Assembly (NCBI GenBank): GCA_003647385.1
Contig: QMMT01000051.1
Location: 1 to 9,404, forward strand
DNA from: Deltaproteobacteria bacterium
GTDB taxonomy: Bacteria; Desulfobacterota; Desulfobacteria; Desulfobacterales; Desulfobacteraceae
Direction: 5' to 3'
DNA: 9,404 nucleotides
The notes beneath the pieces were generated by a model. It was not told the origin of the DNA. It did not search any database and saw nothing but the letters and a program-made list of their open reading frames with translations. The position numbers and the translations under genes were made by a program. Positions 1 through 5,823 of this stretch are shown here, in pieces (positions within the stretch are counted from its first letter, which is position 1; the number at the start of each line of letters is the position of its first letter).

Positions 1-28
1 ACGCCGGGAGCAGTGATTTCACCGCGTA

Positions 29-48
29 GCCGGACATGGATGTCCGGC
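29..48. repeat. Perfect 9-bp inverted repeat, REP-like
   Basis: GCCGGACAT, a two-base centre GG, then ATGTCCGGC form an exact 9-bp palindrome. It is GC-rich and sits in a spacer that is otherwise less GC-rich. Such elements are often dispersed extragenic palindromes or protein-binding dyads. No T tract follows, so it is not a standard intrinsic terminator. No second copy was seen in this window, so its repeat status in the genome is unknown. Confidence 0.55.
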
Positions 49-199
49 GAAGTTTAGGCTAAATTATTGCCGTTGCCCCTGCCGGTACATCGGAATTTGT
101 TCAATCTACTTGCGATCACCTTGAACCAGGTCCTGAAATAATTTTTTTTTATGGGATGTTTTTTGGTATGAAGGATAAAGCGTTTAAAATAAATATTTA

Positions 200-209
200 A
201 AGGATACAG
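200..209 (+). promoter_or_regulatory. Ribosome binding site supporting the TTG start of yhbY
   Basis: AAGGATACAG contains AGGA at 201-204, leaving 8 bases before the TTG at 213. There is no ATG in frame that would leave an intact YhbY domain, so this site decides the start. The same ten bases occur at 6846-6855 before the YchF-like gene. Confidence 0.6.
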
Positions 210-212
210 GAT

Positions 213-518
213 TTGAAAGAATTAAAAGGATCTCAAAAAAAGTATTTGCGGGGGCTTGCTCACAAATTGAACCCTTCGGCTTTTGTCGGCCAGAAAGGCA
301 TTACTGAGACACTGATAGGAGAAATTGATCGGGCTTTGGAAGCCTCGGAGCTGATCAAAGTAAAATTTAATGATTTTAAAGAAAAAGATCAGAAAAATTC
401 TTTAATCAAAGAAATTTCCAAGGCGACCCAGTCCCATATCGCCGGCATGATTGGGCATGTGGTCATTTTATACCGGCCCAATGAAATTTTAGAAAAACAG
501 CACATCAAATTGCCGTAA
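213..518 (+). CDS. yhbY: Ribosome assembly RNA-binding protein YhbY (CRS1-YhbY/CRM domain)
   Basis: This 101-residue protein is a single CRM (CRS1-YhbY) RNA-binding domain. In the family it associates with precursor large ribosomal subunits and helps their assembly. The start reads KGSQKKYLRGLAHKLNP followed by the GxxG loop GQKG at residues 26-29, the conserved RNA-contacting turn. The pattern of E-I-RAL, ELIKVKF and IGHVVILYR that follows matches the alpha-beta fold of the family. Length is close to the usual 95-105 residues. The start codon is TTG, backed by AGGA 8 bases upstream and by the absence of a usable in-frame ATG. The stop is only 2 bases from the start of the next gene, so the two are probably co-transcribed and perhaps translationally coupled. 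Nothing suggests a link in function between the two. Confidence 0.93.
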   Translation: MKELKGSQKKYLRGLAHKLNPSAFVGQKGITETLIGEIDRALEASELIKVKFNDFKEKDQKNSLIKEISKATQSHIAGMIGHVVILYRPNEILEKQHIKLP

Positions 519-520
519 TT

Positions 521-1411
521 ATGGAAAAATCATCATTGCGATTTTCAGCTCTGGATGGAAACTATATGAAGCTTGATGGGGGTGCCATGTTCGGCAACGC
601 TCCTAAAGCCCTATGGAGTCGTTGGATGCAGCCGGATGATCGTAATATGATCAATATTGGCTCCAGAGCCCTTTTAATTGAGATACAAGACCACAAGATT
701 TTGTTTGAAACAGGCCCCGGTGCTTATCTGTCTCCTGATATGAAGAAAAGGTTTCAGGTTATAGAAGATCATCATGTGCTTTTGGAATCCTTAAATAAAA
801 AGGGGCTGGGCCATGAAGATATCACCCATGTAATTCTCTCCCATCTTCATTTTGATCATGCAGGCGGTCTTTTAAGACAATGGGAAGATACACGGACAGG
901 CCTTGAACTTCTTTTTCCCAAGGCACAGTTTATGGTGGGGAAAACCAATTTTGAACGGTCTCGTTCGACGCATATGAGGGATAAGGCTTCTTTTATCCCC
1001 GGGCTTGCAACCCTGCTTGAAGAGAGCAGGCGGTTAAGGTTCATTAAAGGTAACGATAGATTGATCCTTAACGACCTTGAAATTGAATTCATTGAAAGTC
1101 AGGGACATACACCGGGAATGATTCTATCTTATATTCAAACCAAGGGAGTCAAAATGCTTTTTGCAGGGGACCTGGCTCCGGGTCATCCTTGGGTGAATCT
1201 TTCCATCACCATGGGGTATGACCGCTTCCCCGAAGGCCTGATTAACGAAAAAAGGCAGGTTTTTCAACGCATTTTTAAAGATGACGCATGGATTTTTTAC
1301 ACCCACGACAATACGTATGCTGCCTCAAAACTTTTGTTTGACGAAACAAAAAAAAGATTCCAACCCGTAAATTTAATTAAAGACCTGAATCAACTGAAGA
1401 CGTCAGGATAA
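521..1411 (+). CDS. MBL-fold metallo-hydrolase, AHL-lactonase/glyoxalase-like
   Basis: This 296-residue protein belongs to the metallo-beta-lactamase superfamily, probably a cytoplasmic hydrolase because no signal peptide is visible. The complete dinuclear metal site is present: HLHFDH at residues 108-113 (His108, His110, Asp112, His113), His196 in GHTPG, bridging Asp217 in FAGD, and His262 in YTHD. The stretch SHLHFDHAGG is the form seen in AiiA-type N-acyl homoserine lactone lactonases, and the N-terminal block GGAMFGNAPKALW is typical of a related lactonase-like group. Tyr228, in MGYDRFPE, follows the bridging Asp and could correspond to the lactonase catalytic region. The actual substrate is unknown: a lactone, a thioester or another ester are all possible. 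It begins 2 bases after yhbY, and a 75-bp AT-rich gap separates it from the next gene. Confidence 0.85.
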   Translation: MEKSSLRFSALDGNYMKLDGGAMFGNAPKALWSRWMQPDDRNMINIGSRALLIEIQDHKILFETGPGAYLSPDMKKRFQVIEDHHVLLESLNKKGLGHEDITHVILSHLHFDHAGGLLRQWEDTRTGLELLFPKAQFMVGKTNFERSRSTHMRDKASFIPGLATLLEESRRLRFIKGNDRLILNDLEIEFIESQGHTPGMILSYIQTKGVKMLFAGDLAPGHPWVNLSITMGYDRFPEGLINEKRQVFQRIFKDDAWIFYTHDNTYAASKLLFDETKKRFQPVNLIKDLNQLKTSG

Positions 1412-1486
1412 ACTTTAGTTTGAAATATTAGGCATAGTGCTCAAAAACTTATTCATAGGATTAAAGTAAAATTTTAAGGGGAGATA

Positions 1487-2323
1487 ATGGAGTTAAATTT
1501 AAAAGGGAAAATAGCTTTGGTAACCGGATCGGGCAAAAAAACCGGGATTGGGTATGCTATTGCAAAAAAACTTGCCTCTGAAGGCTGCCATATTATCATT
1601 GCAGACTATGGGGCCCCAAAAGGCCTCAATGCGGATGTGAAAACCGGTTCCATGAATGAGATGATGGTGATCGGTCAGGAACTGCATCAGGCTTTTGATG
1701 TGGAGACTCTGGTTGTCAATGTTGATGTGACCCTTACGGATACCATCCGGGAGATGGTGTCGGTTATCCAGGAAAAATTTGATCGTGTGGATATTTTATG
1801 CAACAACGCGGGTGCCACATTTGGTGTGCCCAATGGGATTCATACCTATGATGAAACTGCCTGGATGAAAACCATTGATGTTAACCTTCATGGAGTGTTC
1901 CGGATGTCTAAAGCCATTGTTCCCCTGATGCCGGCCACCGGCGGGAATATTATTAATATTGCATCAAGGGCGGGTAAGGTCCCCGCCCTTTTTAACGGGG
2001 CCTATTCCGTGTCCAAAGCAGGGGTGATAATGCTGACCAAGGTCATGGCCAAGGAGCTTGCAGGACTAAATATCAGGGTAAATGCCATCTGCCCGGCTCA
2101 AATTAATACAGAGTTTAAAAAATGGGGGTTTGAACTGGAAGCTCAGTTCTTCAATACAACTGCCGAAGAACAGGAGCAGAAGATGTGCGAAACCATTCCC
2201 GCAGGAAGAATAGGAACACCACAAGAAGTTGCTGATATGGCCTTGTTCCTGGTATCGGAGGCATCTTCCTATGTCACAGGCCAGGCATTGAATGTCTGCG
2301 GGGGACAGTTAATGGAGCTGTAA
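1487..2323 (+). CDS. Short-chain dehydrogenase/reductase (classical SDR)
   Basis: This 278-residue NAD(P)-dependent oxidoreductase has the classical SDR set: Rossmann nucleotide loop TG at 13-14 and GIG at 20-22, NNAG at 106-109, catalytic Ser160 in IASRAG, and YxxxK with Tyr173 and Lys177. The C-terminal half (RVNAICPAQINTEF, then PQEVADMALFLVSEASSYVTGQ) is typical of the 3-oxoacyl-ACP reductase/alcohol dehydrogenase-like branch. The glycine loop is two residues longer than the common TGxxxGIG, a variant known in some SDRs. Asp40 after the second strand (IIIADYG) suggests a preference for NAD(H), by family rule. The start is an ATG with AAGGGGAGA just upstream. It is the first gene of a four-gene run with a ThDP enzyme and an organic-anion transporter, so it may oxidise or reduce the substrate or product of that pathway. 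The substrate is not identifiable. Confidence 0.9.
   Translation: MELNLKGKIALVTGSGKKTGIGYAIAKKLASEGCHIIIADYGAPKGLNADVKTGSMNEMMVIGQELHQAFDVETLVVNVDVTLTDTIREMVSVIQEKFDRVDILCNNAGATFGVPNGIHTYDETAWMKTIDVNLHGVFRMSKAIVPLMPATGGNIINIASRAGKVPALFNGAYSVSKAGVIMLTKVMAKELAGLNIRVNAICPAQINTEFKKWGFELEAQFFNTTAEEQEQKMCETIPAGRIGTPQEVADMALFLVSEASSYVTGQALNVCGGQLMEL
1966..1993 (+). terminator. Terminator-shaped hairpin inside the SDR gene
   Basis: AAGGGCGGG at 1966-1974 and CCCGCCCTT at 1982-1990 form a perfect 9-bp GC-rich stem with a 7-base loop, followed by T residues (T run 1989-1993, the first two in the stem). On the + strand this has the shape of an intrinsic terminator. It lies within an intact reading frame, about 480 bases after the SDR start, in the segment encoding the catalytic Ser region. 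It may act only when translation is uncoupled, or it may be chance. No partner antiterminator structure was identified. Confidence 0.35.
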
Positions 2324-2388
2324 AAGTTGCGGATAAACGGGATGATGGTGTGTGAAGATAATAATTTATTTAAAAAAGGATTCAACAA

Positions 2389-4083
2389 ATGGCAGAAACA
2401 ATAACAGGGGCCGAACTCGTTGCACAGGCGCTGATCGAAAGAAAAGTGGACACAATTTTTTCATTGAGTGGAGGACATATTACGCCGATTTATCAATATC
2501 TTGAAGGATCAGATGTTAAAATTTTTGATACCCGGCATGAACAGTCTGCCCTGTTTATGGCAGAAGCCTGGGGGAAATTGACTCGGAAAGCAGGGGTTGC
2601 CATGGTAACGGCAGGTCCCGGATTCACCAATGCCTTGACCGGTGTTGCCAGCGCATATTTTTCAAACACCCCCTTGGTGTTAATTGCCGGTTGTGTCGGA
2701 CTGGATAATAAGGAAAAACTGGATCTTCAGGATATGTTCCAGGAACCTGTGATCAAACCCATGGTGAAAAAAGCACTGGTCTGCCAGAAAACCGAACGAA
2801 TCAATGAATATGTTGACATGGCCTTTAGAATCGCCCAGAGCGGAAGACCCGGGCCTGTCTATCTTGAGTTTCCCATTGATGTATTAAATACGCCGGTTCA
2901 AAAAGATGCGGTAAGATACTTTCGTACAGATATGGAATCAAACCCGGCAGATTCTGCAAAGGCCGCAGAGTTGATCCAGATGGTCCGAAAGGCCAGGAAT
3001 CCTGTGGTGATTGCCGGGACCGGTGTATGGCAGTCCCATGCCGAGGACGAGTTGAAAGGATTTATTGAAAAGACAGGTATGCCCCTTTTTACATCCCTGT
3101 CCGGCAGAGGGACGGTATCAGATGAGCATCCCTTATGTTTTGAAGGCGCGGTTGCCGTTCGTCCGGGTTGCGGGTTTGCCGCCTATATTGAGACGGATCT
3201 GATTATAATCTTAGGTTCCCGCATCTGCCTTTATTATCTTTTTGGGGATATCTTTAACCCGGCAGCTAAAATAGTGCAGGTGGATATTAAGCCTGAAGAG
3301 ATCGGCAGGAATAGAAGTGTTGATTTGCCAATTGTCAGTGATGTGAAAGGATTGCTTAAGATATGCAATCAACTCATTGATGACGAACTTGAAGAAGAAC
3401 TGCAATCAATATTTGCCCCCTGGATTGAAAAGCTCACCACTGCCCATAAAGAGGGCAAAGAGATGTCTCAAAATGACTGGCAGTCTGAAAACATCCCTAT
3501 CCATCCGCTGCGGCTTGCCAGAGAGATTGATGAATTTATGAACGAAAGAGAAGATATTGTCGTGGCAGATGGTGGTGATACCACCACGTGGATGGGGATG
3601 ACCCGAACCATGACCCGTCCGGGAAGATATCTGGATTATGGTATTTTTGGTTCCCTGGCCGTTGGGCTGCCCTATGCAAATGCTGCCAAAGTTTTGAATC
3701 CTGACTCCAGAGTCTGTCTGATCACAGGGGACGGATCAGTGGGGTTTAATTTTATGGAATTTGAAACTGCCATCCGAAAAAATCTTCCCATTGTAGTGGT
3801 GATTTCCAATGATCTTGGCTGGGGAATGATCCGTCACAGCCAGGAGCTTCGCATTGGCCACGCCATTGAAAATGGAACATTCATCGGAAAAGTGGAATAT
3901 CATAAAATGGTAGAGGCCATTGGCGGCAAGGGTTTTTTTGTAGAAGATCCCAAAGATATTAAACCGGCGCTTGAAGAAGCCTTTTCCTCTAAAAAGGTCT
4001 GCTGCATTAACGTGATGACAGATCCGACCACGGTCAGTCCTGCAAGCATGATGCTGGCAAATGTGGGTGCCTATAAAGCCTAA
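2389..4083 (+). CDS. Thiamine-diphosphate enzyme, acetolactate synthase / 2-hydroxyacyl-CoA lyase-like
   Basis: This 564-residue enzyme has the three-domain layout of the acetolactate synthase/benzaldehyde lyase superfamily: N-terminal PYR domain (about 1-170), central domain (about 190-325), C-terminal PP domain (about 370-550). The cofactor-activating Glu51 sits in DTRHE. The ThDP/Mg motif begins GDGS at 447-450 and ends with ND at 474-475 (LGWG follows), close to the family length. Near the active site are SGGHITP with His30 and Gln118, positions that by my recalled alignment match His29 and Gln113 of benzaldehyde lyase. The GGHI-P and DTRHE blocks also resemble ILVBL/HACL2, a 2-hydroxyacyl-CoA lyase. 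I therefore favour a C-C lyase/ligase over a true biosynthetic acetolactate synthase, also because no ilvN-like small subunit is adjacent. AAAGGA precedes the ATG by 8 bases. It lies 65 bases after an SDR and 26 bases before a BASS transporter. Confidence 0.85.
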   Translation: MAETITGAELVAQALIERKVDTIFSLSGGHITPIYQYLEGSDVKIFDTRHEQSALFMAEAWGKLTRKAGVAMVTAGPGFTNALTGVASAYFSNTPLVLIAGCVGLDNKEKLDLQDMFQEPVIKPMVKKALVCQKTERINEYVDMAFRIAQSGRPGPVYLEFPIDVLNTPVQKDAVRYFRTDMESNPADSAKAAELIQMVRKARNPVVIAGTGVWQSHAEDELKGFIEKTGMPLFTSLSGRGTVSDEHPLCFEGAVAVRPGCGFAAYIETDLIIILGSRICLYYLFGDIFNPAAKIVQVDIKPEEIGRNRSVDLPIVSDVKGLLKICNQLIDDELEEELQSIFAPWIEKLTTAHKEGKEMSQNDWQSENIPIHPLRLAREIDEFMNEREDIVVADGGDTTTWMGMTRTMTRPGRYLDYGIFGSLAVGLPYANAAKVLNPDSRVCLITGDGSVGFNFMEFETAIRKNLPIVVVISNDLGWGMIRHSQELRIGHAIENGTFIGKVEYHKMVEAIGGKGFFVEDPKDIKPALEEAFSSKKVCCINVMTDPTTVSPASMMLANVGAYKA

Positions 4084-4109
4084 CTTTTTTAAAAACCAGG
4101 GGGATGAGA

Positions 4110-5030
4110 ATGGATTTTGCAACAATTGATCAGGTTCGGCTGAATTTTAACCCCACAGGCATCGCCATCCTTAATGCTGCTATCGGGTTGCTGATGCTGG
4201 GGGTTGCCATAGAGCTTAAAGTAGAAGATTTTAAACGAATTGTCAAAAGTCCCAAAGCACCTTTAATTGGGCTTGCGGCACAATTTTTCCTTTTGCCGGC
4301 CTTTACATTTTTGTTGATAACCCTGGTTAAGCCGCATCCATCTATTGCCCTTGGGATGATGCTGGTGGCAGCCTGCCCGGGTGGAAATGTTTCTAATATC
4401 ATCACGCATCTGGCTAATGGTAATTGCGCCGTATCCATCAGTATGACAGCTGTTTCAACCCTGGCAGCCATCATTATGACCCCGTTTAATATCTCTTTCT
4501 GGGGCAGTATGAACCCGGGAACTGCCAGTATCTTGAAACAGGTCAGCCTGAATCCTGCGGATGTTTTTACCACGGTTTTTTTGATTCTCGGCATCCCCCT
4601 TATCGTTGGTATGTCCATTGGGCACTATATGCCCAATCTTGCCCAAAAGGTGAAAAAGCCTTTTAAAATATTTTCGCTGGTTTTTTTCTTAACTATTGTT
4701 TGCGCGGCTTTGGCGGCAAACTGGCAGAATTTTTTAAATTATGTTGGGATTGTCATGTTGCTGGTCCTGATACACAATGCGCTTGCATTAAATATCGGTT
4801 ACTGGTCAGGCAGGATTGCCGGGCTTGATGAGCGGGACTGCCGGGCTGTCTGCATTGAAGTGGGAATCCAGAATTCAGCACTGGGGCTCGTGCTCGTGTT
4901 TGGGTTTTTTGGCGGACTTGGCGGCATGGCGATTCTTGTTGGCTGGTGGGGGATCTGGCATATCATTGGAGGGCTTATCACATCGGTCATCTTTAACCTT
5001 AAAAAACTGCCGGAGCATGAACCCTTTTAA
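4110..5030 (+). CDS. BASS-family sodium:organic-anion symporter (SBF-like)
   Basis: This inner-membrane transporter of about 306 residues belongs to the bile acid:sodium symporter family, whose bacterial members import bile acids, pantothenate, pyruvate-like or other organic anions with sodium. About ten hydrophobic segments are visible (for example near residues 17-36, 50-72, 107-125, 153-172, 186-204, 209-230, 247-267, 270-293). Two family signatures are intact: ACPGGNVSN at 88-96 and EVGIQN at 250-255, whose Glu, Gln and Asn correspond to sodium-binding residues in the known structures. Two ATGs compete: 4104 directly abuts the GGGGG run, whereas 4110 leaves a normal gap, so I chose 4110. 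The end overlaps the next gene by 14 bases. Its place between a ThDP enzyme and an SDR suggests that it imports their substrate, probably a carboxylate. This is inference from context. Confidence 0.88.
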   Translation: MDFATIDQVRLNFNPTGIAILNAAIGLLMLGVAIELKVEDFKRIVKSPKAPLIGLAAQFFLLPAFTFLLITLVKPHPSIALGMMLVAACPGGNVSNIITHLANGNCAVSISMTAVSTLAAIIMTPFNISFWGSMNPGTASILKQVSLNPADVFTTVFLILGIPLIVGMSIGHYMPNLAQKVKKPFKIFSLVFFLTIVCAALAANWQNFLNYVGIVMLLVLIHNALALNIGYWSGRIAGLDERDCRAVCIEVGIQNSALGLVLVFGFFGGLGGMAILVGWWGIWHIIGGLITSVIFNLKKLPEHEPF

Positions 5031-5823
5031 TTTAAAAAATAAAGTGGCCCTTGTCACAGGTGGTGCATCCGGCATTGGTCTTGCGACCTGTTGGGAACTT
5101 GCCCGGCAGGGTGCCGGGATTGTCATGCTGGATATGGATAAAAAGATGCTTGAAATCCAGCAGCAGGCGTTTGAAAATAAGGATTATCCGATCCTTACCC
5201 TAATGTGTGATGTCACAAAAGAAGATGCCTGCCAATCCGCAATTAATCAGGCTTTAAATGAATTCGGGCAGATTGATATCCTGTTCAATAATGCCGGTAT
5301 CACCCAGAGAGGATTGTTTGAAAAAACAGATATTGCTGTATTTAAAAAGGTGATGGATGTGAATTTTTACGGATCCCTGCATTGTACTAAAGCGGCTCTT
5401 CCAAGCCTTATTCAATCAAAAGGCGTGATTATTGTAAATGAATCCATTGCCGGTGTAGCCCCTTTATTGGGAAGGACCGGATACAGTGCCAGCAAACATG
5501 CTTTGCACGGGCTGTTTACGTCCTTAAGATGTGAATTACGCCATAAAGGGGTTCATGTGATGATTGTCTGTCCCGGATTTATCAGAACCAACCTCCAGAC
5601 ACGGGCGCTTGGGTGTGATGGAAAAGTTGCCACCCATGAGCAGACAAAAATTGGGAAGGAAGATACCCCACAAAATGTGGCCAGACAGATTGTAAAGGCA
5701 ATTGTAAAGAAAAAATCTATCCTTGTCCTCACTATTATGGGAAAAATCGGCTATCTTGTATTCCGATTATCACCATTGCTGTATGAATATCTAATGACGC
5801 GTCAATTTAAAAAAGAATTATAA
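5017..5823 (+). CDS. Short-chain dehydrogenase/reductase with hydrophobic C-terminal tail
   Basis: This 268-residue classical SDR has TGGASGIG at 14-21, NNAG at 91-94, catalytic Ser143 (in NESIAG) and YSASK with Tyr156 and Lys160. Asp39 and Asp41 after the second strand (VMLDMD) point to NAD(H) by family rule. The last 35 or so residues, from KKKSILVLTIMG to the end, are basic-hydrophobic, as in SDRs of the 11-beta-HSD/DHRS type that act on lipophilic substrates or lie at membranes. The frame is open further upstream to 4816, but that part is the shadow of the transporter gene. The ATG at 5017 gives the standard SDR N-terminus, with GGAG immediately before it and a 14-base overlap with the transporter stop, consistent with translational coupling. 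It is the last gene of the run. Its 3' end overlaps the convergent hydrolase by 22 bases. Substrate unknown. Confidence 0.88.
   Translation: MNPFNLKNKVALVTGGASGIGLATCWELARQGAGIVMLDMDKKMLEIQQQAFENKDYPILTLMCDVTKEDACQSAINQALNEFGQIDILFNNAGITQRGLFEKTDIAVFKKVMDVNFYGSLHCTKAALPSLIQSKGVIIVNESIAGVAPLLGRTGYSASKHALHGLFTSLRCELRHKGVHVMIVCPGFIRTNLQTRALGCDGKVATHEQTKIGKEDTPQNVARQIVKAIVKKKSILVLTIMGKIGYLVFRLSPLLYEYLMTRQFKKEL

Larger units (their letters stand above)
1..212. other. Left edge with no assignable gene; AT-rich leader of yhbY
   Basis: No gene can be named here. Two short readings are open on the + strand. One reading frame is open from the edge to a TAG at 55-57 and could be the tail of an upstream gene. 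Another is open from 63 to a TAA at 198-200, with a protein-like stretch (HLEPGPEIIFFYG), but it follows a TAA at 60-62 and has no good start. The minus strand gives only short frames. A run of eight or more T residues lies just after 140, but I see no strong hairpin directly before it, so it is not called a terminator. From about 140 the base composition becomes very AT-rich, which fits the promoter/leader of the following gene. The stretch may contain decayed coding sequence. Confidence 0.4.

Noticed and set aside
1..141. Readthrough of the TAG at 55-57 as pyrrolysine, giving a longer frame to the TAA at 139-141
   Set aside because: The flanking peptide does not match any known pyrrolysine methyltransferase as far as I recognise, and a second open frame exists in the same stretch; chance openness over 27 codons is likely.
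121..150. Intrinsic terminator at the T run after 140
   Set aside because: Only a 4-bp stem (ACCT/AGGT) lies before the T run, with several bases between; too weak.
1412..1486. Promoter for the SDR operon
   Set aside because: A TTGAAA at 1420-1425 and a TAAAAT at 1467-1472 exist but are not at a usable distance from each other; a promoter is likely here but I cannot place it.
3570..3586. 7-bp hairpin TGGTGGT/ACCACCA in the ThDP enzyme gene
   Set aside because: Explained by the repeated Gly and Thr codons of DGGDTTT; no T tract follows.
3736..4125. 129-codon minus-strand frame opposite the ThDP enzyme end
   Set aside because: Antisense shadow of the conserved ThDP-binding domain; no recognisable motif.
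4130..4618. 162-codon minus-strand frame opposite the transporter
   Set aside because: It is antisense to a clear membrane protein gene, and its translation shows no domain or ribosome site.
4816..5016. N-terminal extension of the second SDR upstream of 5017
   Set aside because: This part lies out of frame within the well-conserved transporter gene, and the SDR fold begins right after the ATG at 5017.
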